This document shows positions 53,618 to 64,000 of a stretch of 64,000 nucleotides of DNA, in pieces (within the stretch, counting starts at the first letter, position 1; each line of letters begins with the position of its first letter). Both the position numbers and the translations under genes were made by a program. The notes beneath the pieces are model-generated. The model ran no database searches, was not told where the DNA came from, and saw nothing but the letters and a program-made list of their open reading frames with translations. The stretch lies in contig CM070640.1 in the NCBI GenBank assembly GCA_036346255.1, positions 37,691,238 through 37,755,237 on the forward strand, read 5' to 3'. The stretch comes from Ampelocalamus luodianensis. Its lineage: Eukaryota; Streptophyta; Magnoliopsida; Poales; Poaceae.

Positions 53618-56600
53618 ATGGACGCCATGGCCGTGCTCGCAAAGACGGCTCCTACCCTCGCCGCGACCGGTCGCCGGAGCTCCGCCCCGCTACGGCCGTC
53701 GGCGTCCCTCTCCCTCGCCGCCTCCTCGAGGCCCCGCGTCCGCGTCGGGCTGAGCACGGCGGGGAGCGGCAGGGCGACCAGGGCCGCCCGCGCCGTCCCC
53801 CGCCGCATCGTCGCGTCCTCGGTTGGTTCCTTGGATCCCCCCTAGCACCTACCTGCATTCGCTCCAAGTTTCAAAGAAGGGATAGAGATGATTCTTTGTT
53901 GTTCTTTTGCGTTGGAGGATTAGGGCCGGCTAGGAGAGCAATTTGGTTTGGTGTTGCTAATGTTGGCTTACTGTTGTATTGGCTGAGCTCGATTTTGGGG
54001 AAACTGGGAAAGCTAGGCTACTATCTTTTAGTTCCTTTTTGTAGTAATTGCTAGTGATTATGCGCAGCTGAACAAAACGCACCGGAATGTGTCAAATTCC
54101 ATATTTCTCTTGGTCTACCCAGAAATTTCGCTAGCCATTTCAGGAATTCTCTATGACTGTTGTGATAGGAAGCAAAAATGAAGTGAAATTAAGATTTTGG
54201 TGATAGGAAGCAAAAATGAAGTGAAATTAAGATTTTGGTCTTTCTCTCGTCAACCGTTGACGGACAATGTAGCACCTGGACATGTTACAATGTGTTGATT
54301 ATCAAGTAGGAGTCGTTTTGGTCCCTGTGATGCATATACTCACGGCACATCTTTTGGTGCGCTCTTGTTAATATCAAATTGTCGAGGATTTGTGTTCTGT
54401 TTAGTGGAATTTGCTGCTCGGTTTTGCTTTTTAGGAACTTGCAGTGTGATATTCTTGGAAATTTGATGATGTGTGGTATATAGTTGATGGTGTCCACTAT
54501 ATATATTACACTCTTGTGTTCACTAGAATTCCAGTCAAAATTTTGACCTTGCTTTGATTTGATGAATGCAAGGATCCATGTGGTGCGATTGTTGGAATCA
54601 TTCAACCATGTGTTTGATATTTCAGTATTTTAAATGAAACGGAGCCAAGTTTCCTCTGCTAACCTCTTTTTCAAAGGGACATGCTATCAGTTAATTGACT
54701 TTCTTTGTTGCAACATGTCTTAAATACAGAGTGGAGAATTACTGTGGAATAATCACACATATTAAATGCATAGCACAGACAACTGAGTTGTTTTGAAAAT
54801 ATTTCAAACCTACTCTAATCCTCTTACCAATTTTCGTAGAATACTGCAGAACACCATTTCTCCCCACAAGTCTCAGGTACATGTTGGTGGATAAATAGTG
54901 CTTAGTAATCTCATCCATTTAATCCCTGAAAGTCTAGATGTGGATCATCAGTAATTCACCCGGGGAAGCTACTTCTATCTTTCCTTTAGTTCATCAAAGA
55001 CACCCAAGGGAACATACTCAGTGATCCATGGCCCGCACCCCCCAAACACAACCCTGTCACATGATCGTCATCATTGTTGTCATTTGACATTTTTAGGGGA
55101 TTTATGCAAAACTTGTAGAATGTTTTATTTTTGCAGTCCGCTTGTTTTGCATGGCATGCTATATCTGAGGCTTGAAGGCGTTATGGATGTTGTTTCATTT
55201 AATTTAAGATTGAAAACTCAGTTCAACCCTTCTATTTTCAGAAAAGAAGTCTCTGTTTGTGAAATGTGAGACATTGTTAATTGCTTCAATGTTCTGTGAT
55301 TTTAATTAAAAGAAACTGAGAACTCTCCATATATCTTATCCCTTCCTTATCAACCATCACACCTTGTTTAACAAGAAAATTATTTTCTGTAGGAGGTTGA
55401 GCAAACCTACATTATGATCAAACCTGATGGTGTTCAGCGTGGCCTGGTACAATTTTTTCTTACTTTTCCCACTGTTGCAATTTGATTACTGGAATATTGT
55501 AGCTTCACTGTAATTTCTTTCAGCTCAGATAAAACACATGTCTGTGCATATAGGTTGGGGAGATTATTTCCCGTTTCGAGAAGAAAGGTTTTTTGTTGAA
55601 GGGCTTAAAGCTTTTTCAGTGCCCCAAGGACTTGGCTCAGGTTTGCTTCTCAAAATGCATCAAATTTGGGGAAAAAATAATGTGGTTCTTTGAAAGTTAC
55701 TTAAAAAGGAAAAATATCCTTTGTTATAAGCCACACTAATCTAAAGGAACATGATATCTGTCTGCATTCTTATCAGTGTCTGAGTAACTGGAAATGGTAC
55801 TATTGATCTCCGGCAATGGTTAAATGGTCATTCGCCGAATATACCTGGCATAAGAAAACATCATACCCCAGTTTATTGCATTATTGCTGAGAAATTTACC
55901 AAGAAACTTTAATGAACTTCTCTGAGTAGATCGCAGTTTTGCTGTTGTCTATAGAATTTTCACATACAATAAATATCATCGTTGGTGGTCAAGTATATCT
56001 TCCAGTGCCTCTCAGTTTAGCCGATGATCATTATGCATATACTTTCTAAGCAAAAGTACTCCCCACCTTACAATTCTCTATGTGCATTAACTTTTTTTAA
56101 GGAGTAAAAGAAGTCAGAACTCTGAATCTGATGTTCTTTTGGTTTCATTCTGTTACTGTGAGTTTTTCTTCTGGTATGTTCTGTTCTGGGCAACCTTGAC
56201 CATCCAAAGTACCCATCCAGTGTTGATATAGTACTGCCTCAACCATCTTATCCTTACATTAAACATCCAAGCTGTTAGACAACATTTCGTGGAAATGTCA
56301 TTAAAATCTGTAGTCAAACCTGCTTTTCTGTGATTCGTCGGCACACAGAGCATTGTCTTTGTTTTCACATGGGAAGGGAAGCACCAAGGAGTACATTATA
56401 TCGAATCAACGAACTGCTAATGCTTTTGTATATGCTAACTCCCTCTTATTCGCCCTTCCTTTTCTCAGGAGCATTACAAGGATTTGAAGGATAGACCTTT
56501 CTTTCCCAAGCTGATAGATTACATAACTTCTGGTCCTGTTGTTTGCATGGTATATTTTTGTAAAGAACTAAACATATTTGCAACCCCGCACTTTGACCAA

Positions 56601-57515
56601 TACATATTTCATTTAAATTTTTGTTGTTCTGTCCTGTAAGGCCTGGGAGGGTGATGGTGTTGTTGCTTCAGCTCGCAAATTAATAGGAGCTACTAATCCC
56701 CTTCAAGCTGAACCAGGGACCATAAGGGGTGATCTTGCGGTTCAAACTGGAAGGTTGAGAGTTTGCACCCACGCTCTTTCATGTCTTAATACTAAAATTT
56801 GTTATATTTTAGTGGGATATCACCTCCATTTTTTCCATCTATATCGAAGAAATTATAATGGACTCTTCCTTTCCAGGAATGTTGTCCATGGAAGCGATAG
56901 TCCAGATAACGGCAAGCGTGAAATCGGTAAGTTATGCAACAGTTCAGTGCGGTGTTAGTTTGCTGTTTAGGCGATTCCCCAAATCAATAGTCGTGAATGG
57001 AAATGTTGCGGCTTTGGCACGATTATTAGCGGTTCTCTCGTCAGATTATTATGAGTAGATGACACGATTATTAGGAGCAGGGTTAAGAATAACTTACGAT
57101 TGTTCTAAGGAAAATTTGTTTCTGTAGCATTGAAATGTGACGGCTTTATCAATATACCACTGAAACGTTCCGGTTCATTTTAATGCCACCGAACTTTCGC
57201 TCCGTTCATCTATTTACCATTCCGTCACCTTCCATCAATGTTTTTTTTTTGCCGTTTCTTCATTTTTTCTGGAAATCAATAGGAGAGGAGATGTCAAGAT
57301 TGCCTCCTTGTTATGTTGACATTTGCCGGCTCAATGTTTTTTGCCCCTTCGGGAGATTAACTGAACCGACGGAAAGTGGTTTATTTATACCTGCTATTAT
57401 TGTTGACAATATGAGATGATAAACTCATGCCACTCTGCTATTTGCAGCTCTATGGTTCGAAGATGGTGAGCTATGCCAATGGGAATCGGTTCAGACACCC
57501 TGGCTTCTAGAGTGA
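53618..57515 (+). CDS. NDPK2: Nucleoside diphosphate kinase, chloroplast type (NDPK2-like)
   Basis: Transfers the terminal phosphate from ATP to other nucleoside diphosphates through a phosphohistidine. Exons: 53618-53821, 55393-55446, 55554-55640, 56469-56549, 56641-56753, 56877-56926, 57448-57515. All phases agree and give 218 residues. Residues 1-65 or so are rich in Ala, Ser and Arg with few acidic residues, a chloroplast transit peptide. The kinase domain is residues 70-218: I-K-P-D-G-V-Q-R-G-L with Lys78, A-R-K-L-I-G-A-T-N-P, and the catalytic His184 in N-V-V-H-G-S-D. The Lys-His spacing of 106 equals that of the family. It ends W-L-L-E. An upstream in-frame ATG at 53573 would add 15 residues; the later start fits a plastid presequence better. 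In Arabidopsis the type 2 enzyme is also linked to phytochrome and stress signalling. Confidence 0.95.
54163..54238. repeat. 38-bp perfect tandem duplication in intron 1 of NDPK2
   Basis: The unit TGATAGGAAGCAAAAATGAA... of 38 bases is present twice without a change (54163-54200, 54201-54238). Confidence 0.95.
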
Positions 57516-58192
57516 TCTCCCCAGATTGCTGCAAGAACCGGATCCAATACTTTGTTTTGGTCGACTTGATTCGAGGCGGCCATGTATGAGTTCAATCCGG
57601 CCGGCCGAGTAAAGTAGCCTGTCAGAGCTCGGCATATGTTTGCAGTTTTTTTACCTTTGACCAATTTGTTCTTGTCGAGAAACATCTTCTCATATTTTGC
57701 ATTGACCGGAAAAAAAATCAATAAAGCTCCCAAGTCATGCGTTTTACTTGCGTCCGCTTGATGCCCCGGACAAACAGCGCTGCGGTTGCTCTCTTCCCTC
57801 CGCCCTCCACGACGACTCCGCCGCCGTCCTCTCCATCTACGCTAGGGCTCCGTCGCCGCCCTTCGCTGGATGCTCGCTCGCAACCTCGCCTCCCGCGCTG
57901 GTTGGCGTGCTTGACGAGCTCTTTGCCGACTACGATGCTATCTAATCTGACTGCCGCGCCGAACATCGGGCCTCGCATCTGGGGGTAGTTGGGTTTGGCG
58001 ACAAATTTGCCCCATCTGGTTTTGTCAAATTTTGGTTACCAAATTGTCTGCTATTGTTTTGGCTAAAGATTGGCGAGAAGATGAAATAGAGTGCTGAGGG
58101 AGAAAATAATCTTGTCAAAGTTCAGTAGAAAACCAAATGCTTACCAAATTCGGTCAACACTACTAAATCTCAGTAAGACAAATATTAGTAAC
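57516..58192. other. 3' UTR of NDPK2, a GC-rich patch and an AT-rich transposon relic
   Basis: 57516-57730 is probably 3' UTR, with an AATAAA-like CAATAAAG at about 57718. 57737-57990 is GC-rich with open frames in several phases on both strands; I recognise none, and it could be a captured gene fragment. 58000-58160 contains CAAATTTTGGTTACCAAATT, related in style to the elements at 47907 and 51059. Confidence 0.4.
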
Positions 58193-58464
58193 TGTTGAGT
58201 AACCGTCGCTGGTGAGTCCAGTCCGAGCGATTACCTCGTAGACAAGCGTAGAATCGTAAGAACAATGCATGAACACAAGAACAGAATAAGAGATAGAACA
58301 CAGAGATGTAGGGAGACTTCTTGCTTCTCTTTATTCCTTCATCCATCGATCAATCTTTTACAATGAATAGCACCCCCTATTTATAGGCTACGACCCTGCT
58401 AGGGTTTGGGATGGGGCGCCCACTAATGGGCCGACTGCAGGGTCAGGCCAATAGTTTCCCAACA
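58193..58464 (-). repeat. 3' LTR of the antisense copia element
   Basis: On the minus strand it starts TGTTGGGAAACTATTGG right behind the polypurine tract CCAAGGGGGAG, contains the TATA box CCTATAAATAGGG at about 58376-58388, and ends GGTTACTCAACA. Length is 272 bp with TGTTG...CAACA ends. Flanking 5 bases at the left: GTAAC (58188-58192). Confidence 0.85.
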
Positions 58465-58899
58465 CTCCCCCTTGGGCACCCATCCTTCATGTCCATGTCT
58501 CGTCAAAACTCCATAAAAACCCAGTGGGAAAAATTTGGAGAAAGAGTACATGATACACGTTCTGCTGTGATGCACGAATTGCCTCATTAAAAACACAGGC
58601 GAGAAACTTCAGAAAACTCGTCAAGGGAAAAGAGTACAATCCACTCAATTTCATTTAATCTCTGGATTTATTCTTTGGGTACTCGATCTTCATGATCAAA
58701 CTTTAATAATGAGTTCGTGAAGGTTCTCCCCAGATCGCACTTCTCTAAGTCTCATCATTCCAATTCACATATGCATCTTTCAAAGTTAGACTTGGAAGTG
58801 ACTTAGTGAATAAATCGCAAGATTCTCACATGACTTAGTATGCGATGACTTTAAATACGTTCATCTTTTGCAATTCATGAGCATAGAAGAACTTGGGGT

Positions 58900-60250
58900 T
58901 GATATGCTTTGTGAGAGGATTCTTCACATAACCCATCTGTACTTGTGCAATACAAGCTGCATTTATCTTCATAGATAATAGTTGGGGTTTGCGCAGTATT
59001 CAATCCATACGACTGCTGGATGTGGTGAATCATCCGCTGAAGCCAAACACATTCTTGTAAGGCCTTTGTACAATGCTATGATCTCCAAGTGGTTCGTCGA
59101 AATCGATACAAGATATTTCTTAGACGATTTTCATGGAATTGCAGTTCCACCACATAGGAGTTCATAGATTGTTTGCGATTTGGCTGTATGCGGGTCCTAC
59201 AAGTACCCGTCATCTGCATTGCCATTCATAGTTAAGTCTTAGTTCTTTCTGTAGAACAGACTAAATTCTTTGCTTCTTTGGAGGTATCGGAAGATGTCCT
59301 TTATTCCCTACCAATGTCATTGGTAGGTTCTGCACTATACCTTGCTAGTAGGATCACGACAAATACAATGTCCGTTCTAGTACAGTTTGCTAAATACATT
59401 AGTGCTTCTATTGCACTTCAATGTGGGAATTCCGGTCCCAGGACTTCCTCCCCCCTCTTCTTTAGGTCTGTACGGGTCTTTGTCTTGCTGCAAAGATCTC
59501 CCGACCATTGGCACTTTCAAAGGGTATGCCTTTTCAAAGTCAAACCTTTCTAACACCTTCTGAGTGTTGGTTGACTGATGTACTAATATTCCTTCAGGGA
59601 CATGCTTAAGCTCCAAGCCTAGGCAATATTTGGTTTTACCCAAATCTTTCATTCCGAACTCCGACTCCAGGTAAGAGCTTGCTTTCCTAATATCCTTCAG
59701 GGTTCCGATGATATTCAGATCATCTTTATACTCTAAGATTATACAAAATCCATTCTGGGATCGTCGTATAAATACACATAGATTATTCTCATTGTTTGTG
59801 TAGACTTTCTTGCATAGAAAGTCGCTTCAAGCGATTATACCACATTCTGCCTGATTGCTTAAGTTCGTACAATGACTTTATGAGTTTCACACTGTACATA
59901 TTTCTATTTTCTCTGTTTTGATTCGGGACAGTGATACATTCAGGTATCTTCATATAAATGTCCGAATCCAATATTTCATAAAGGTATACTGGTACCCCAT
60001 CCATAAATTTCACTTCTAACTTCAAGTTCACTGCCATTGAGATAAATGTCTAAAGGGGGGTCTGCCCATGATCGGGGAATAGGTTTCTTCATAATCATCT
60101 CCTGGATGTTCAATGAAACCTTATGCAACGAGCCTTGCTTCTTTTCATTTCTCTTTCGAACAAATATCCACTTATGCCCTACGAGGGTGCACAAGGGAAG
60201 GCGTACGGCTTTCAGGCCCAAACACCCTTCTTTTATTCGAAGAGAATAAT
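58900..60250 (-). pseudogene. Copia reverse transcriptase and RNase H, broken
   Basis: 59652-59377 on the minus strand reads M-K-D-L-G-K-T-K-Y-C-L-G-L-E-L, the C-terminal part of copia reverse transcriptase. 60037-59789 and 60221-59976 carry earlier parts (K-W-I-F-V-R-K-R-N; S-L-Y-E-L-K-Q-S-G-R-M-W-Y-N-R-L). 59170-58980 keeps G-G-T-A-I-P-W and S-T-N-H of RNase H. Several frameshifts separate the pieces, and the Y-V-D-D catalytic region near 59720 is disrupted. Confidence 0.8.
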
Positions 60251-60839
60251 TCAGTTTCTCTGCCTTCTTTCAATCGATTTTTTCATTCAATGAGCGATCT
60301 GAGCTCTCGAATCAAGATTGATGATTGTGGCAAGTTTCTTTGCAAAGTATATGTCGACATTGGCTGTTGTCATATTCAAAGATTCTCCCGAGGTCATAAA
60401 TTTTATAGCTATTTCTTCAAGAGGCGATTCTTCTAATGCTTCTACTTGTTCACTGCTGCTTCCAATTGCAGGGCAAGTCCCTTTAGTTTTTCAGCTCCGA
60501 TGTGTGCGCACACATCCATACTGATGTCTCCCTTCATGGGGATGTTCAATTCTGGTATGCCTTTCTTGAAGGTTCCATACCGATGCTAGGTCTCAACTGG
60601 CTCCCCTTCTGGTTCGGGGCACTTCGGTGATCGGCTGTGTCAAGTCCTTCTTATCCTTTTTCACCAGGCGTCCCCGGTTACTTCGGATTCGAGGGACCAG
60701 AGTTCTCGTCCTTTTATTCTGAGGCCTCTGGACGGGATTAGGGATACCTTCATTGGTATTTCAACCCTCTCCGGTGCATTGCGTACAGGCAAATGCTACT
60801 TGGTCACGCTCTTCAAATCACTAAAGTGGTCTGACAGTT

Positions 60840-61040
60840 GATTTGCTAATATTTGCAAATCTATTATCTTCTGGACTTCAATTGTCTTTTAGACTTCAAT
60901 TCAATCATCTTCTGGACTGCAATTATCTTCTGGACTTCTCTATTTGCTTCACTAGTGCGCGGGTCATATGCATAGATTTCAATTATCTTCTGGATTTCAA
61001 TTGTCTTCTAGACTTCAATTATTTTCCGACATTATTATCA
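60840..61040 (-). repeat. Short in-frame tandem repeat in the copia linker region
   Basis: The unit ATTATCTTCTGGACTTCA (18-24 bases, plus-strand view) is repeated about seven times with small variations and one non-repeat interruption at 60935-60980. On the minus strand it encodes repeating Ile/Glu/Gln/Lys residues. Confidence 0.75.
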
Positions 61041-61079
61041 AGGGTTGATTTCCCCCCCTAATGACGGGAAAATAACCTC

Positions 61080-61900
61080 ATCTGATGTACCATCAGCGAA
61101 TCGGACATTATTCAAATCTCTAGTCATATGGTCCAAATACGTGATTATGGATGCTGTCTCATAACCAACGCATATCCCAGACTTTCGGAGAGGGCCCATT
61201 GCAGTCCGCTGTGGTGGTGGTATAGGTACATAAACCTTGCAACCAAACCTTCAGAGATGAGAAGTTTTCGGTGCTGACCCTTGCGCTAGTTGCATAGGTG
61301 GATGGATGCTATAGGTCGACGGTCTAAAATTGATGAGGGCTGCTGCGAGCAGGACTGCGTGTCCCCAACATGTAGTTGGCAAATTACAATTCTTCAAAGT
61401 TCTGCTAGTCCATTCTGGGTGCGGACAAGTGGTACAAAATGCTCAACTTTAATTCCTATTTTCATGCAATAATCATCAAATGCTTTCGGAGTAAGTTCTC
61501 CAGCGTTGTCCATTCAGGTGGACTTCTCATGATGATCAGAGAAAATATTTCTAATTTAATTATCTGCGAGATTTAGCTATGCAGAAGCTTGATTTCTCGT
61601 AGACAATAATCATACGTACGACCATTCCGAGGAAGCATCGATGAGCACTATAAAATACCTCAAATTACCCTTACAGGGGCTATATAGGACCGCAAAAGGT
61701 CTCCCTGGATACGATCCAGGAATGCAGGGACTTCATCCTTTGCTTTCAGAGCAAAAAGGTCTAGTAATTAATTTCCCGGTGGCACATGCGGGGCACACAA
61801 AATCTTCCTGATTCGAGAAATTCTTAACATTCATATCATGTCCCTGTGAATTGTTAATTATATTTCTCATCATCCTAAGATCTAGACGACACAATCTATC
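61080..61900 (-). pseudogene. Copia integrase, broken
   Basis: The minus strand from about 61520 reads D-N-A-G-E-L-T-P-K-A-F-D-D-Y-C and Q-N-G-L-A-E, the D and E regions of the copia integrase core. About 61250-61130 keeps A-M-G-P-L-R-K-S and V-G-Y-E. About 61800-61740 keeps C-P-A-C-A-T-G-K of the zinc-binding segment. Stops follow the Glu motif and frames change repeatedly. Confidence 0.75.
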
Positions 61901-62039
61901 ATGCCAGAGATAGAAAAGTTCAGAGCTTCTAAATACGGTTTTCAGGAAAGAATAGGCTGTAGGTGCCTTAATATTAGTGTAGTATAGCCCAATTTCATAT
62001 GAAGGAAGATATTCTAATGCTATTTTTCATTTTCTTCAC

Positions 62040-62850
62040 GCTTTGTAATGAGCGGTGTTCGTACCATACTCTTCTTCAGTCTCTACATGGAAACTGTTAG
62101 CGCAAATATCGTGAGAGTTCTAGTCGATTCTGGGTACAACAAGTCTTCTTTAATGACCAAAGTTGTGCCCGTTAGGAGTATAATTATGACCCTTCACGAG
62201 CACATTATACAAGTATCGTTGTGCTGCGATCGTCGTAAGACTACCATTCTTCTTGCCGATCGATCGAAAAATTTCATTTATCTCAGATGATATTCGTTGT
62301 CGCTACATGCTAAGCACACTTCCTCCATAGGGCGCCACACGCGTTCTAATATAATGTACTTTATTAATATGTAGCGAAAACAAGCAACACATAAATAAAA
62401 TACTTGGATATCGAACGTAACTTGCTATTATAAAGACGGAAAATAAGCCTTGCAGACTCATAATAAGAATTTAATGCTTTGCTCTTCTAGAGCTTGCAAC
62501 CATTATTCAATAATTCAAAATTCTACTTCAATTACAAGCTGCAAGTTTCTATAAAAGGTTCGAGTGCAATGCGTGCACTGGATCTAATGGGCGAAGTATT
62601 CAGGAACTTCTGCCTAAATCGGCTCCATGCGCGATCTTCTCCTCTTGGTTAGCTACGACTGCGGCGCTGCGATGTCCAAAGGAGGGATGATGGGGGCTGC
62701 TACTGGGCTGTTCACATTCATAAGTGCAACTAATGGATGTGAATCCTCTGTGCCTGCAATGGCGAGGTATGCCTCATGCTATCATTTGCCCTTCTTCTTA
62801 GACCGAAAACATCAATAATGTGCGACGCACAACCTTACCCTTCTTGTTCC
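62040..62850. other. Decayed copia interior without a readable domain
   Basis: Between integrase and gag, where protease and zinc knuckle are expected. Only short frames, none with a clear D-S-G/D-T-G protease motif. 62310-62560 is AT-rich. Confidence 0.4.
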
Positions 62851-63240
62851 TCTCATTCGTGAGAGGCTTCATCACCTGTAGGCGCTAGCGGTGGCTTCAT
62901 GGCGCGATCGCTCCTAGGTGGTTGCGAGATGAAGTTCTTTCTTAGAATATCATCTTGAGTTTCTGCAACTTGCATGATGTCAATTAATTTGGCATACTTA
63001 ATGTAGCCGTCTTGACGATAGTTGCTTGCGGATTGCACCGCGTTCGGGTGAAAGGTAGAGAGTCTTCTCAATCTTCTGCTCATCCGTGATTACATTACCA
63101 CAGAATTGAAGACTGTTATAAATTCTATACAAATTCTGACCATCTTGGTCGATTCTCGAATTCGATTCGTGATGCGAGTCATCTTCATATTCATGCAAAA
63201 AGTTCAAAGGATTACTGCTGGTAATCTACATAAAATGGTT
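62850..63240 (-). pseudogene. Copia gag (C-terminal half), broken
   Basis: 63207-62998 on the minus strand reads L-Q-F-C-G-N-V-I-T-D-E-Q-K-I-E-K-T-L. 63083-62853, one frame over, continues F-H-P-N-A-V-Q-S-A-S-N-Y-R-Q, a typical run of copia gag (UBN2-type) proteins. One frameshift lies near 63070. Confidence 0.75.
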
Positions 63241-63299
63241 GCAAAATTCTCACAATGCTCTTCGAACTCCAGGTTCGTGTTCCCGTATTTTCCTATGCA

Positions 63300-64000
63300 T
63301 TTTTCATGATTTACTGCTATTTCCAGTGATTAAAAGCAATATAAACAATCACAGATAATCAAAACAGTAAATGCGATACATAAATTATATAGAAATAATA
63401 ATAACAAGGATAAATATGCTTCAAAGTTCAAAAATATGCACAAATTTGGGTTCCCGGAGCCCTTTTCTGCTGGAAAAATGACTTTTAATTTAAAACGCAA
63501 GTTTCGGGTTAACACGCAAAATATCAGTTCTGAGACAATTTGCGCGTAATTTCAAGACTTCCGAGGCCCTTTTTGCAAAAAAAAAATCGGATTTTTCACC
63601 GCGCCGCCCTTTCTTTTCTTTTTCCACCGGCTGCCCTCCTTCCTTTCTTTTCGCTCCTTGCCCCCTTTTGTTTTTCTCATCGCCGCCCGATTGTATCCGC
63701 CTACCGGCGGCTTTCGGCGCGCGGCTACCGGCTCTGAGCCGGAGACATCACGCGGTGGGGCGGCGGCGGCGGGCGCGCGCGAAACCGGCGAAGTCGGCGC
63801 TTCGTGGACCGGCGCGCCCGCGGCGGCGGAGGCGGTGCGGGCCGGAGGGCAGCGCGCCTTCGGGCGGCGGGCGGCGTGGCGCCATGCGGGCGGGAGGGCG
63901 GCGGCGCTTCAAGGCCGGCTTCATGCGGTTGCGGTCGTGCAACCGGCGGCGGCGAGGCGAGCCATCGTGGGCGGCGCGGCGGGCGGCGGCGGTTCGCGGC
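63300..64000. other. Copia leader side and GC-rich end of the window
   Basis: 63300-63560 is AT-rich with no coding signal. 63590-64000 rises to very high GC, with GGCGGCGG runs from 63750 to the edge. This resembles a grass first exon or a GC-rich transposon body, but none of the frames matches a family I know, and the sequence is cut by the window end. Confidence 0.35.

Larger units (their letters stand above)
58193..63300 (-). mobile_element. Ty1/copia retrotransposon, antisense, decayed, 5' end outside the window
   Basis: On the minus strand the order is gag (about 63240-62850), zinc-binding integrase region (about 61800), integrase core (about 61700-61100), a repeat-containing linker (61040-60840), reverse transcriptase (about 60250-59370), RNase H (about 59240-58960), polypurine tract (58475-58465) and 3' LTR (58464-58193). 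Integrase before reverse transcriptase is the copia order. Every domain is cut by stops and frameshifts. The 5' LTR is not seen. Confidence 0.85.

Noticed and set aside
1..64000. Search for tRNA, rRNA and a new multi-gene system
   Set aside because: No cloverleaf or rRNA-like sequence was recognised by eye, and the three host genes are unrelated housekeeping-type genes; the remainder is explained by transposons or stays unidentified.

Overview
The window is nuclear DNA from a flowering plant, most likely a grass. The reasons are three multi-exon genes with plant-family proteins and GT-AG introns, first exons much richer in GC than the rest of the gene, and a dense load of plant transposons (Ty3/gypsy chromovirus, Ty1/copia, Mutator-like, hAT, Tourist-like and TRIM elements). 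I cannot name the species. There are no bacterial features and no CRISPR array.

Three host genes can be read with confidence. (1) 10049-19608, + strand: a 28-exon FHA plus AAA-ATPase gene, about 1,190 residues, ending in a complete AAA module. (2) 42888-50168, - strand: an 8-exon auxilin-like J-domain gene of 906 residues (clathrin uncoating). (3) 53618-57515, + strand: a 7-exon chloroplast-type nucleoside diphosphate kinase (NDPK2 type) of 218 residues. Genes 2 and 3 are divergent, about 3.4 kb apart. Nothing suggests that the three work in one pathway; they look like ordinary neighbours.

The rest is mostly mobile DNA. 1-713 is the 3' end of a copia element with its LTR. 1378-6340 is a roughly 5 kb element with long inverted ends carrying a broken plant mobile domain (PMD) gene. 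9051-9612 holds two MITEs. 20112-25790 is a mosaic of decayed pieces: LINE reverse transcriptase, an LTR, a TRIM of 722 bp, a Ulp1-like protease fragment and another LTR. 25791-37675 is a Tekay/Del-type chromovirus with an unusually long LTR (about 5.4 kb) and a second, internally deleted copy behind it. It abuts a broken Mutator-like transposase (37678-39750). 51059-53365 holds nested elements in the gap between genes 2 and 3. 58193 to the window end is an antisense copia element.

The most distinctive signal is a family of small hAT-type MITEs. Four copies, each flanked by a perfect 8-bp target duplication, all lie inside introns of the two larger host genes. I found no convincing previously undescribed biological system. 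The most unusual structures are the chromovirus with its long LTR and microhomology deletion, a GC-AG intron in the AAA gene, and an unresolved exon joint in that same gene.
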